From contig NZ_CP060490.1 in NCBI RefSeq assembly GCF_014334055.1, positions 1,240,001 through 1,304,000 of the forward strand: a stretch of DNA of 64,000 nt, written 5' to 3'. The position numbers were made by a program, and so were the translations under genes. Of this stretch, positions 33,928-44,705 are shown piece after piece. Origin of the DNA: Oscillibacter hominis. Lineage in GTDB: Bacteria > Bacillota > Clostridia > Oscillospirales > Oscillospiraceae. Numbering within the stretch: the stretch's first letter is position 1; every line of letters begins with the position of its first letter. Below the pieces are notes generated by a model. The model saw only the letters and a program-made list of their open reading frames with translations. It did no database searches and was not told where the DNA came from.

Positions 33928-35616
33928 TTATTTCTTAAAGCTGTCTTTCAAAGACACACTGCGGTTGAAGACCAGATGGCCGGGCTTAGAATCCTTGTTG
34001 TCCAGGCAGAAATAGCCCTGACGCATGAACTGGAAGCTGGCCGGTGCAGCCGCCTTCGCCATATTGGCCTCCACCTTGCAGCCCTGGAGCACCTCCAAAG
34101 ACTGGGGATTGATATAGTCCAGGAAGTTCTTGTCCGCCCCGTCGGGGTCAGGGTCGGTGAAGAGGTTATCGTAGAGGCGCACCTCCGCGTCCAGAGCGGC
34201 GGCCGCGTCCACCCAGTGGATAGTGGCGCCCTTCACCTTGCGTCCGTCGGCGGGGTCTCCGCCGCGGCTGTTGGGATCGTACTCGCAGAGCACCTCGGTC
34301 ACATTGCCGTCCCCGTCCTTGACGCAGCCCGTGCAGGTGACTAAATACGCGCCCTTCAGCCGCACCTCGTTGCCGGGATAGAGGCGCTTGTACTTGGGCA
34401 CCGGTGTCTCCAGGAAATCATCGGCCTCAATAAAGAGATTGCGGGAGAAGGTGATTTCCCGAGTCCCGGCGGACTCGTCCACCGGGTTATTTTCCACCGT
34501 AAAGGTCTCGGATTGTCCCTCGGGGTAGTTGACCACGGTCAGGCGGATGGGCCGCAGCACCGCCATGGTGCGCTTTGCGGTCTCGTTCAGATCCTCACGC
34601 AGGCAGTGCTCCAAAAATGCGTACTCCACCGTGGAATCCGCTTTGGCGACGCCGATGCGCTCACAGAAGTTCCGGATGGAGCGGGGCGTATAGCCCCGGC
34701 GGCGCAGGCCGCACAGCGTGGGCATGCGGGGGTCGTCCCAGCCGCTGACATATCCCTCTTCCACCAGGAGGCGCAGCTTTCGCTTGCTCATGACCGTGTG
34801 ATTGATCCCCAGCCGGGCAAACTCGATCTGCCGGGGATGGGAGGGCACGTCGGTGTGCTCGATCACCCAGTTGTAGAGCGGCCTGTGGGCCTCATACTCC
34901 AAAGAGCACAGGGAGTGGGTAATCCCCTCCAGCGCGTCCTGGATGGGGTGGGCAAAATCATACATGGGGAAAATGCACCACTTGGTGCCCTGGCGGTGGT
35001 GCTCAATATAACGGATGCGGTAGAGCACCGGGTCGCGCATATTGAAGTTTCCGGAGGCAAGGTCGATCTTCGCCCGCAGCGTCTTGGACCCTTCGGGAAA
35101 CTCCCCGTTTTTCATCCGTTCAAAAAGGTCCAGGCTCTCCTCAATGGGGCGGTCCCGGTAGGGGGACTGGGCACTCACGCCGATGTCGCCCCGCATGGCC
35201 TTGAACTCCTCGGGTGAGAGCTCGCACACATAGGCCAGCCCCTTTTTGATCAGGCCCACGGCCAGCTCATAGGTCTTTTCAAAGTAGTCCGAACCGTAGA
35301 ACATACGGTCGCCCCAGTCGAAGCCCAGCCAGTGGATATCCTCCTGGATGGCCTCCACATACTCGTTGTCCTCTTTGGCGGGGTTGGTGTCGTCAAAGCG
35401 CAGGTTGCACATGCCGCCGAATTTTTCGGCCATCCCGAAATCGATGGTCAGCGCCTTGCAGTGCCCGATGTGCAGATAGCCGTTGGGCTCCGGCGGAAAG
35501 CGGGTATGAACCGTCATGCCTTGGAACTGGCCGCCCTCCGCAATATCCTCTTCAATAAAAGCCTGAATAAAGTTCTTGCTTTCCGGCGCCTCTGTCAGTT
35601 TGATTTCCTCGGCCAT
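33928..35616 (-). CDS. glnS: Glutaminyl-tRNA synthetase
   Basis: A 562-residue class I synthetase for tRNA-Gln. The ATP-binding motif is HIGHCK (HIGH at 49-52) and the second motif is VMSKRKL. The stretches YTPRSIRNFCERIGV and the C-terminal two beta-barrel anticodon domains are GlnRS-like rather than GltX-like. Presence of GlnRS, uncommon in many Firmicutes where GatCAB is used, fits a transferred GlnRS known in several Clostridia. ATG follows AAAGGATG, with a sigma-A promoter 46 bp upstream. Confidence 0.94.
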   Translation of the reverse strand: MAEEIKLTEAPESKNFIQAFIEEDIAEGGQFQGMTVHTRFPPEPNGYLHIGHCKALTIDFGMAEKFGGMCNLRFDDTNPAKEDNEYVEAIQEDIHWLGFDWGDRMFYGSDYFEKTYELAVGLIKKGLAYVCELSPEEFKAMRGDIGVSAQSPYRDRPIEESLDLFERMKNGEFPEGSKTLRAKIDLASGNFNMRDPVLYRIRYIEHHRQGTKWCIFPMYDFAHPIQDALEGITHSLCSLEYEAHRPLYNWVIEHTDVPSHPRQIEFARLGINHTVMSKRKLRLLVEEGYVSGWDDPRMPTLCGLRRRGYTPRSIRNFCERIGVAKADSTVEYAFLEHCLREDLNETAKRTMAVLRPIRLTVVNYPEGQSETFTVENNPVDESAGTREITFSRNLFIEADDFLETPVPKYKRLYPGNEVRLKGAYLVTCTGCVKDGDGNVTEVLCEYDPNSRGGDPADGRKVKGATIHWVDAAAALDAEVRLYDNLFTDPDPDGADKNFLDYINPQSLEVLQGCKVEANMAKAAAPASFQFMRQGYFCLDNKDSKPGHLVFNRSVSLKDSFKK

Positions 35617-35661
35617 GTCTTGTTCATCCTTTCTCCATTTCTGCGGTAAAACATAAAGCTT

Positions 35662-35690
35662 ATTATACAGACACCGGCCTCAAAAATCAA
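35662..35690 (-). promoter_or_regulatory. Sigma-A-type promoter for glnS
   Basis: Minus strand: -35 TTGATT (35685-35690), 17 bp spacer, -10 TATAAT (35662-35667). Confidence 0.82.
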
Positions 35691-35704
35691 GGAAAAAGCG
35701 GGAT

Positions 35705-35950
35705 TTAGAGCCAGTCTTCCACCACATCCCACAGCGTGGCCGGCGTAACGGTGCCCGCCTGGAGCAGGCAGAGCAGCTCCTCAATCCTGCTTTGGGACGC
35801 GGTGATGCCCGCAATGGCGGCGCAATCGCCTCCCTCCCACTCAATTTTAACGCCATAGTGCTCTGTTTCGCGCTCCGTCTCCTCCACCAGCAGATAGTAA
35901 TCCAGCTGCATTCCGTCAAGCGGTATACATCCGATCAGCTGATCGCGCAT
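35705..35950 (-). CDS. DUF6514-like small protein
   Basis: An 81-residue protein, MRDQLIGCIPLDGMQLDYYLL... ending in VTPATLWDVVEDWL, a C-terminus typical of the small DUF6514 family of Clostridia. No known function, signal peptide or membrane segment. The start at 35950 follows AAAGGAG; the longer reading from 36004 has no ribosome site. It is a stand-alone gene in the 449 bp between glnS and the RNase M5-like gene. DUF assignment is from memory of the pattern. Confidence 0.75.
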   Translation of the reverse strand: MRDQLIGCIPLDGMQLDYYLLVEETERETEHYGVKIEWEGGDCAAIAGITASQSRIEELLCLLQAGTVTPATLWDVVEDWL

Positions 35951-36064
35951 AAAAACGCTCCTTTCTTCCGACCTTTTGTACACTGTATGGTGGTTTATAT
36001 CCACTCAAATTGTACCAGTCCCGTCAAGAGAAAGCCTGTCGAAATTTGGCGTTTTTTCTGCAAA

Positions 36065-36661
36065 TTATTCTGTGGATGAGTCCATGGCGCGTAAAAATTC
36101 TTCCCTGCTCATCAGGAGGTTCAGCGCCTCCAGTAATCCGTTGGCCGTCAGGTGCTCCGGCAGTTCCAGCCGCTTTAAAAGCGCCAGCCGCTTTTCCCGG
36201 CTGTCCGTCCCGCCCGCAAGGCCCGCCGCATAGAGATCGGCCTTGGTGATCGGCGGCCCCTTCGGCTCCTCCCCGCCCTCTTCAAAGGTGGCGCCGGAGC
36301 GGCGCAGGGCGTCTAACAGCACCCGGGGCTCCATGCCCTCCACGCCAAGCTTTCCCTCTTTGCCGCCCCGGCGCTTGCGCCGTTCCTTGCCGGGGACATC
36401 CGGGATGTAGGCCTGTTTCACCCGGTCCCTGGGCAGTGCGCCTTTGAGATAGTTGCGGATGACAAACCCCGCCCCGTCGCTGTCGGTGAGGAGCACGAGC
36501 CCCCGGCTCTGGGCCAGGCGGCGCAGGAAGGCCAGCTTCTCCCGGTCGTTGAACACGGAAAACCCGCCAGTCTCCAGTATGACGGCGTCCACCACCTGGC
36601 TGAGTGCATTTTTATCGTAGCGGCCTTCCACCACAATCACTTCCCTGATTTTTGGTTTCAT
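36065..36661 (-). CDS. Toprim-domain protein, ribonuclease M5-like (DUF4093)
   Basis: A 198-residue protein starting MKPKIREVIVVEGRYDKNAL, the N-terminal glutamate motif of a Toprim domain, with LLTDSDGAGFVIR (DxD-like metal site) and a C-terminal DUF4093 helical region. RNase M5 matures 5S rRNA, and this family is the usual Firmicutes RnmV type. Here it is not near ksgA or rRNA but overlaps holA by 4 bp. The ATG at 36661 is chosen because upstream codons lie inside holA. RnmV is the best guess, moderate certainty. Confidence 0.8.
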   Translation of the reverse strand: MKPKIREVIVVEGRYDKNALSQVVDAVILETGGFSVFNDREKLAFLRRLAQSRGLVLLTDSDGAGFVIRNYLKGALPRDRVKQAYIPDVPGKERRKRRGGKEGKLGVEGMEPRVLLDALRRSGATFEEGGEEPKGPPITKADLYAAGLAGGTDSREKRLALLKRLELPEHLTANGLLEALNLLMSREEFLRAMDSSTE

Positions 36662-37698
36662 GCCCGCTTTGTCCCCAGCCGCGTCAAAAGGAGCTTCAGC
36701 TCCCCTTCGCTGTCGATGCCCTTTTCGCTCTTCATCCGCCTGTCCAACTTCTGGCACATCTTCACCGCGTCGTCGCACCAGGCAGCGGTGGTCTTCCCCG
36801 CCACGTTCATCAAAAGCTTGGCCGGATAGTCCGAGCGCATGCCCCACAGCTCCATCAGCCAGTACTTGTCCTTTCCGTTGTCCAGAGCGATGCGCGCCGT
36901 GTAGATCTTGCGGATTTCCTTCCCAATGGCCGCCAGGATCAGGATGGGCTCCTCCTGCTCTTTCAAAAGATCGCCAAGGATGACGGCGGCCCGGTCGTAC
37001 TGGTTGGCGGTGATGGCGTTGGTCATGTCGAATACCCGGGCATCCAGCACCGGGTCCGCCACGGCGTTGATGTCCGCTATGGTGACCTGCTTTCCCCTGG
37101 CGTAGGCGCCGATCTTCTCGATCTCAGGCACCAGCCCGGTCATCAGCCCCCCGCAGGTGAAGATCAGATGCTCGGCGGCCTGCTTGTCGATCTCCTTCCC
37201 CAGGGCCTTGAAGCGCCTGCCGATCCAGTTCAGCAGATCCCCGGTGCCCTGGGCGGGAAACTCCACCACCTGGACATGCTCCTCCATGGCCTTTAAAAGC
37301 TTTTTCATCACCTTGTTGGGCTTGTAAAAAATCAGATCGTAGACAAACACCAGACAGCAGTACGGGGGAAAATCGCTCAGCAGCTCGATGAGCTTTCCCC
37401 GCTGCTCCTCCCCCAATTTGAAGAGGTCGCAGTCCGTCACCACCACCAGCGTCCGCTCCGACAGCATGGGAAGCGCCTCCACTGCCTCCGCCAGAGCCTG
37501 GATGCTCAGGGCCTTTCCATCGAGGCGGTGATAGTTGAATTCCTCAAATCCGGCGGGGACCAGCTTCTTCTTCACCTCGCCCAAGTAATACTCCCGGAGA
37601 TAGGTCTCCTCCCCGTGAAATACATAGACTTGGCCAAGAGTACCCGCAGATAGGTCGTTTTTCAGTTTTTGATAGCTGTCGTTCTTTTTGACTGCCAT
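36658..37698 (-). CDS. holA: DNA polymerase III subunit delta
   Basis: A 346-residue clamp-loader delta subunit, which opens the beta sliding clamp. It begins MAVKKNDSYQKLKNDL and has VYVFHGEETYLREYYLGEVKKKL, the delta N-terminal signature (a non-hydrolysing AAA domain), and the middle ILAAIGKEIRKIY and C-terminal helical collar. ATG behind GAGGAG. It lies 9 bp after comEC, the comEC-holA order common in Firmicutes, and overlaps the RNase M5-like gene. Confidence 0.93.
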   Translation of the reverse strand: MAVKKNDSYQKLKNDLSAGTLGQVYVFHGEETYLREYYLGEVKKKLVPAGFEEFNYHRLDGKALSIQALAEAVEALPMLSERTLVVVTDCDLFKLGEEQRGKLIELLSDFPPYCCLVFVYDLIFYKPNKVMKKLLKAMEEHVQVVEFPAQGTGDLLNWIGRRFKALGKEIDKQAAEHLIFTCGGLMTGLVPEIEKIGAYARGKQVTIADINAVADPVLDARVFDMTNAITANQYDRAAVILGDLLKEQEEPILILAAIGKEIRKIYTARIALDNGKDKYWLMELWGMRSDYPAKLLMNVAGKTTAAWCDDAVKMCQKLDRRMKSEKGIDSEGELKLLLTRLGTKRA

Positions 37699-37707
37699 AT
37701 GCTCTCC

Positions 37708-39927
37708 TCAATTTACCGATATATGTATGGTTCCCTGGAGGTCTGTCCGATAGACCTCCACATTTTCCAGCACCAGACGCCGCAGCGCCTCCTCAGCCGG
37801 GTGGCCGTAGCTGTTCTCCCCTGCGCTGATGACGGCCGCCTCCGGCATGACCGCCTGCAAAAGTTCCGTGGAGGTGGAGTGCCGCGAGCCGTGGTGCCCG
37901 GCCAACAGGACCTCCACATCCGGAAGAGAGACCGATTCGATCAGTTTGCGCTCCGTGGCGCTGTCCATATCGCCGGTGGCCAGGAAGTCAAACTCCCCGC
38001 AGGAGCACAGCGCCGTCAGCCCCTCTTCGTTGCTGCTTCCGCTTCCCACCGGCGGATAAACCGTAAGCTCCGCCTCGCCCAAGGCATAGCTCCTCTCCTC
38101 CGAAATCCGTTCCACCTGGACGCCATGTATCTGCGCAAGCTCCCGCAGCTCTTCACCGTATGCACTTTCCATTTCCGGCACCAGCATCGTCCCCACCTCC
38201 ACCCGGGCAAGGAGGCTTTCCACTCCGTTGGTGTGATCCGTGTCGTAGTGGGACAGCACCAAATAGTCCAATTTGCGCTCCCCAATGGTATTCAGATAGT
38301 CTGCGGCCGTTCCGCCCGCGTCCCGGAATGTGTTGCCGGAACCGCAGTCCACCAGCGCGGTCCGGCCCTGGGAGGCCATCAGCACGCCTTGACCCTGGCC
38401 CACATCCAATACGAAGAGGTCCAGCTTCCCGCCGGTCATCTGCTTTTCCGCCAGGTGGACGGTCAAAATCAGTGTCAGCACGCATCCGGCGGCGGCAACG
38501 AGGTGCCTGCGCCTGGGCGCTCCGGATACCGCGCAGATGCCAAAGGCGGCATAGGCATAGGCCAGCCAGTATTTGAGATATCCATTGCAGAAGTAAAGCG
38601 CATGGTAGGGAATCGAGGAGAGCTGGTGGGCCACGCCCAGTACATACCAGCCAATTCCCGCCGATGCGAAAGACAAAACCTGGCCCAGCGGGAGCCAGAT
38701 GTAACTGACCAGCACGGCGATCAGCCCGAAGAGGAACTGGCCGCTCACCGCCTCCAGGCACAGGAGGTTGGACAGTGGAGCAACCACCACGAAAAAGTCA
38801 AAATAATAGGCGGAGAGCGGAATGGTGAAGACCAGGGCACCAGCCGTTACGGCAAAGCTGCCCGCAATAAACCGGGCCACCCCTCCATGTTCGCCTTTGG
38901 GCCACACCTTAGGCGTCAGCCACACGATTCCCGCCGCGGCGGAAAAGCTCAGCTGAAGGCTGATGCTGGCGCAGGCAAAGGGATTTTGCAAAAGGATCAG
39001 AAGAAGTGCCGTAGCCAGCGATGTGGGCGGGTCCCCATCCCGCCGGAACAGCGGCGCCGACAGGAGACATGCGTTCATCACCACGGCCCGCACCACCGAA
39101 GGCGTACAGCCCACCATCAGCATATAGAGCACCAGCACGGACATGCCCACCGCCGCTTTCAGCCGGCGGCGGTGTTTCCCTGTGAGCGCCGCCACCAAAG
39201 TCAGAAGAATCGTGCAGTGCATGCCGGAGACCGCCGTCACGTGATAGAGGCCGCTCTCTTCCAAATCGGAGGAGACGTGTTTGGGCATATCTCCCCGGTC
39301 TCCGGTGAGAAGCGCCCGCATCATGGCCCGGCTGTCTCCTGTGAACAGCAGGTCGATCTGATCTTGGAAGCTCTTTTTCAAATACAGCGGAAGATAGCGG
39401 GCCGAGCCCCGCCCCGGTTCCACGGCGGCTTCTCCCCTGCTGTAGGCCAGCAGCCAGATTTCCCGGGAGGTAAAGGCCGTGGTCTCGCTTCCTCGGATGT
39501 TGGAGGCGTCCGTCAGATAGACGTCGTCGGTCACAACATCACCGGGAGACAGGGACAGGAGGTCCTTATCCCCGTAGTAAACCGCTTTGCCGAAAGGGCC
39601 CAGCCGCACCGTCACCTTTGCGCCGAAGGTGGAGGGCTCCGGCCAGGAACAGACCTCCATGCTCAGATTACGGCGCGGCAGCTCCGTTAATTGCAGATAG
39701 GGCTCCTGGATCACCTTGGCATAGCTCCAGCTGTAGACAAGGCCAATCCCTACGCCAAGCAAAATCAGCAACGCCCGCGTCCGCCGGGAACGTGGCAGAA
39801 AGAAGGCCGCGATGCCAAGCGCCAGCGCCCCAAGCCCTGCCGCCAGCACATAACTGCCGGGCAGGAGGTACTGAACCGCAAACACACCAGCGGCAAAGGA
39901 AAACCCAAAAGTGGCAAGCTTTCTCAT
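37708..39927 (-). CDS. comEC: ComEC/Rec2-family DNA internalisation protein
   Basis: A 739-residue polytopic membrane protein: N-terminal DUF4131 soluble part with TM pair (about 1-60), the central competence domain with many helices (about 200-470), and a C-terminal metallo-beta-lactamase-like domain with HYDTDHTNG and AGHHGSRHS. In naturally competent bacteria it forms the channel for single-stranded DNA. ATG overlaps the upstream XRE gene by 4 bp, so the regulator and comEC are co-translated. No other com genes are in the window. Confidence 0.93.
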   Translation of the reverse strand: MRKLATFGFSFAAGVFAVQYLLPGSYVLAAGLGALALGIAAFFLPRSRRTRALLILLGVGIGLVYSWSYAKVIQEPYLQLTELPRRNLSMEVCSWPEPSTFGAKVTVRLGPFGKAVYYGDKDLLSLSPGDVVTDDVYLTDASNIRGSETTAFTSREIWLLAYSRGEAAVEPGRGSARYLPLYLKKSFQDQIDLLFTGDSRAMMRALLTGDRGDMPKHVSSDLEESGLYHVTAVSGMHCTILLTLVAALTGKHRRRLKAAVGMSVLVLYMLMVGCTPSVVRAVVMNACLLSAPLFRRDGDPPTSLATALLLILLQNPFACASISLQLSFSAAAGIVWLTPKVWPKGEHGGVARFIAGSFAVTAGALVFTIPLSAYYFDFFVVVAPLSNLLCLEAVSGQFLFGLIAVLVSYIWLPLGQVLSFASAGIGWYVLGVAHQLSSIPYHALYFCNGYLKYWLAYAYAAFGICAVSGAPRRRHLVAAAGCVLTLILTVHLAEKQMTGGKLDLFVLDVGQGQGVLMASQGRTALVDCGSGNTFRDAGGTAADYLNTIGERKLDYLVLSHYDTDHTNGVESLLARVEVGTMLVPEMESAYGEELRELAQIHGVQVERISEERSYALGEAELTVYPPVGSGSSNEEGLTALCSCGEFDFLATGDMDSATERKLIESVSLPDVEVLLAGHHGSRHSTSTELLQAVMPEAAVISAGENSYGHPAEEALRRLVLENVEVYRTDLQGTIHISVN

Positions 39928-40145
39928 TTCCGCTTTGGCTGCGCGGGGTCGTCGGTCCGTCCAAGGAGATAGTCCGTGCTGACGTGATAGTAGTCGGCCA
40001 GCTTGTCCACTATCCAGACCGGCGTCTCCCGCTCCCCGCTCTCATAGCGCCGGTAGACGCTGCGGTGCATATTCAGATAGTCCGCCAGCTCCTGCTGCGT
40101 CTTATCGTGGTCTTCCCTTAAATCCCGCAGCCGTTTGATCTCCAT
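39924..40145 (-). CDS. Small XRE-family helix-turn-helix regulator
   Basis: A 73-residue single-domain Cro/CI regulator: MEIKRLRDLREDHDKTQQELADYLNMHRSVYRRYESGERETP..., with the HTH across QQELADYLNMHRSVYRRYE. The start at 40145 follows AAAGGTG; an ATG two codons earlier overlaps that site. The gene runs 4 bp into comEC. Just upstream lies a 22-bp operator-like palindrome, strongly suggesting autoregulation of the regulator-comEC-holA operon. Confidence 0.88.
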   Translation of the reverse strand: MEIKRLRDLREDHDKTQQELADYLNMHRSVYRRYESGERETPVWIVDKLADYYHVSTDYLLGRTDDPAQPKRK

Positions 40146-40160
40146 ACGCATCACCTTTAA

Positions 40161-40182
40161 AATGTTACCAATCGGTAACATT
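40161..40182. promoter_or_regulatory. Palindromic operator upstream of the XRE-comEC operon
   Basis: AATGTTACC (40161-40169), 4-nt centre AATC, GGTAACATT (40174-40182): 9-bp perfect arms, 16 bp before the XRE start. Size and symmetry suit an XRE dimer. No terminator or other role is apparent at this spot. Confidence 0.8.
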
Positions 40183-40222
40183 CCCTCCATGCTATTGTGC
40201 CCATCCGGAGCCATTCCAATGC

Positions 40223-40254
40223 AAAAGAAATGGAGCCTGCGCTCCATTTCTTTT
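40223..40254 (-). terminator. Intrinsic terminator after the HIT gene
   Basis: Perfect 14-bp arms (AAAAGAAATGGAGC at 40223-40236, complement at 40241-40254), 4-nt loop CTGC, T-tracts both sides. It lies 7 bp beyond the HIT gene stop and ends the alaS operon. Confidence 0.92.
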
Positions 40255-40261
40255 TCTGCTC

Positions 40262-40600
40262 TTAGCCCGGAGGCCAGGTCATATCGCGGCCGCTGAGCAC
40301 GTGGAAATGCAGATGGGGCACACTTTGGCCCGCCTGCTCGCCGATGTTGGACACCACGCGGTAGCTCTTGATGCCTAATTCCGCGGTGAGTTTGGCGATC
40401 ACCTCAAAGATGTGGGCCACCACGGCGCTGTTTTCTGCGCAGATGCCGGCCACGGAGGCGATGTGGGTCTTGGGGATCACCAGGAAGTGGGTGGGCGCCT
40501 GGGGATCAATGTCGTTGAAGGCATAGCAGACCTCATCCTCGTAGACCTTGCTGCTGGGGATTTCCCCTGCGGCGATTTTGCAGAACAAGCAATCGGACAT
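40262..40600 (-). CDS. HIT-family (histidine triad) nucleotide-binding protein
   Basis: A 112-residue HINT-branch HIT protein. It starts MSDCLFCKIAAGEIPSSKVYED with the C-x2-C zinc site near residue 4-7, and ends with the histidine triad QSVPHLHFHVLSGR. HINT proteins hydrolyse adenosine phosphoramidates and related nucleotide conjugates. ATG behind AAAGGAGGG. It is downstream of alaS and DUF4250, and such a HIT gene next to alaS is seen in other Clostridia. Substrate here is unknown. Confidence 0.92.
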   Translation of the reverse strand: MSDCLFCKIAAGEIPSSKVYEDEVCYAFNDIDPQAPTHFLVIPKTHIASVAGICAENSAVVAHIFEVIAKLTAELGIKSYRVVSNIGEQAGQSVPHLHFHVLSGRDMTWPPG

Positions 40601-40635
40601 ATGGACTCCCTCCTTTTATATTGAGATGGAAGATA

Positions 40636-40809
40636 TCAGATAAATTGATTCCGGGCGGGATCGTAGGAATAGTCGATGGCGGCAAGCGCTGCGGTGATGG
40701 AGGACTGATCCTCGTCCAGCGCGGCGCACAGCTCCTCCAGGCTGTCGTAGTAGTCCCGCAGCTTGGCGTTGACGAAGCTCAAAAGAATGGCAGGGTCTTT
40801 TGGGATCAT
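40636..40809 (-). CDS. DUF4250 domain-containing small protein
   Basis: A 57-residue protein, MIPKDPAILLSFVNAKLRDYYDSL..., of the DUF4250 family found across Clostridia. The conserved IDYSYDPARNQF closes it. Its ATG is 4 bp past the alaS stop with no good ribosome site, which suggests translational reinitiation from alaS. Function unknown. The longer reading from 40863 lies in alaS and is rejected. Confidence 0.82.
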   Translation of the reverse strand: MIPKDPAILLSFVNAKLRDYYDSLEELCAALDEDQSSITAALAAIDYSYDPARNQFI

Positions 40810-40813
40810 ACGG

Positions 40814-43459
<2,646 letters not shown>

Positions 43460-43515
43460 ATGGTTCTTCCTCCTGTTATCTTCCAGTTCCTGTGAATTTC
43501 AGTGGTTCAGTCAAA

Positions 43516-43748
43516 TAAAAAAGTCTCCGCCCCCGGCATAGGGGCGAAGACTTTGCTTCACGGTACCACCCTAATTATTCCCGCCAGCGCGGGACATCTT
43601 AAGTGTCCGGTAACGGGGACAGGCCGTTCCGCTCCTCGCGGACTGCTCAAAAGCGGCTGCCGCGCGTCGTGGGCAAGGGGCTCCCACCGCTCCCCTCTCG
43701 CTTGGCCTCGTTCGCACAGCTGACTTTTTCACTGCGTTTGACTGATTA
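43516..43748 (-). promoter_or_regulatory. T-box riboswitch leader of alaS
   Basis: The minus strand carries the T-box sequence AGGGTGGTACCGTG (complement of 43559-43572), the antiterminator bulge that pairs with the uncharged tRNA acceptor end. A terminator hairpin follows at 43520-43554. Upstream, the GAGAGGGG and GGTGGGAGCC blocks (43681-43700 region) look like stem I. The Ala specifier codon (GCC or GCT, around 43650-43660) cannot be fixed by eye. Cognate to the alaS gene downstream. Confidence 0.93.
43520..43554 (-). terminator. Regulated terminator of the alaS T-box
   Basis: Arms AAAGTCTCCGCCCC (43520-43533) and GGGGCGAAGACTTT (43541-43554) with one wobble pair, followed on the minus strand by a T-run. 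It competes with the antiterminator. Confidence 0.88.
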
Positions 43749-43755
43749 CTTGATT

Positions 43756-43783
43756 ATTATACCCGTTTTCATTGGATTGTCAA
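43756..43783 (-). promoter_or_regulatory. Sigma-A-type promoter for the alaS T-box transcript
   Basis: Minus strand: -35 TTGACA (43778-43783), 16 bp spacer, -10 TATAAT (43756-43761). It gives a leader of about 285 nt before alaS. Confidence 0.88.
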
Positions 43784-43797
43784 CGCTTTTCTTCCGT

Positions 43798-44592
43798 TTA
43801 CTGGATATTTGCGCCAAAGAAGGAAAGCAGATGCAGCAAGGGCTTCCACAGCCCCGGATGATGCCGAAGCAGGAACTCCTCCACCTGGGCTTTTGTCAGC
43901 CCGTCTCCCCATAGCAGCACATGGGTGCCCACGGCATCCTTTCCCACCGCGGTCTCCGCCGCAGCCGCAATGCCCACGGCGACCTCCTTCGCTACGGAGG
44001 CAACGCCGCAGGTCCAGACCCCTATGGCGCAGGAACCCATGGCCACCACGCCCACCGACAGCGCGCCAAAGGACACCCCGCCCGCCGCAAGCGCACCCAC
44101 GGCGGCAAGGCCCACCGAGAAGGCGCCCAGGCCGAATAGCCCCACCGAAAATGCACCGATGGCCACCACGCCCACCGCGGCGTTCCCAATGGCGATGACG
44201 CCCCGGGCCACGTCGTCCCGGCCCATCATCCTGCGGCATAGCCGGATGGACACCAGGGGCAGGCCGAAGACCTTTGCAGCGCTGGTGTAGCGGTAGCCGC
44301 GAAACATCCGGTGAAGCTCAGCCACCTGGCGCTCCATGCGTGCCTGGGCCGCCGCGTCCCCCGTGTCCTCTTCCCGATGGGGCCACTCCTCATCCTGGGC
44401 GTTTTTTACCAAATAGTCCACACTGACGCTGAAGAGCTCCGAGAGGGCGATCAGCTTTCCCAGCTCCGGCACAGCCGTCCCGGACTCCCACTTGCTCACC
44501 GACTGGCGGGTGACGCCCAAGCGGTCAGCCAGCTGCTCCTGCGAAAGCCCCCTGCGTTTTCTCTGCAAGGCCAGTTTCTCTGAAAATTCCAT
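43798..44592 (-). CDS. XRE-type HTH protein with glycine pentad-repeat tail
   Basis: A 264-residue protein. Residues 5-60 are an HTH (SQEQLADRLGVTRQSVSKWES) followed by a linker to about 125. Residues 131-196 carry 14 glycines at exactly every fifth position (131, 136, 141 ... 196), with mostly hydrophobic A/V/I residues between, e.g. GVVAIGAFSVGLFGLGAFSV. A short helical C-terminus ends ...LLSFFGANIQ. The regular repeat suggests a beta-solenoid or membrane-associated array. Start at 44592 follows GGGAGGAA. DNA target and role unknown. Confidence 0.85.
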   Translation of the reverse strand: MEFSEKLALQRKRRGLSQEQLADRLGVTRQSVSKWESGTAVPELGKLIALSELFSVSVDYLVKNAQDEEWPHREEDTGDAAAQARMERQVAELHRMFRGYRYTSAAKVFGLPLVSIRLCRRMMGRDDVARGVIAIGNAAVGVVAIGAFSVGLFGLGAFSVGLAAVGALAAGGVSFGALSVGVVAMGSCAIGVWTCGVASVAKEVAVGIAAAAETAVGKDAVGTHVLLWGDGLTKAQVEEFLLRHHPGLWKPLLHLLSFFGANIQ

Positions 44593-44705
44593 TGGTTCCT
44601 CCCACTGTTCAAGATGGCTCCACCATATCTCCCCATTGGGAAAAAGGCAAGAACGCGGCGGGTGGAACTTTGTCAACCCATGGTTGCACCCCTTGCGGCG
44701 CAGTC

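Noticed and set aside
37669..39690. A 673-codon plus-strand open frame opposite comEC
   Set aside because: It is a shadow of comEC in a GC-rich genome: low-complexity His/Arg/Gly-rich translation, no domain, no ribosome site, and the opposite strand encodes a complete ComEC.
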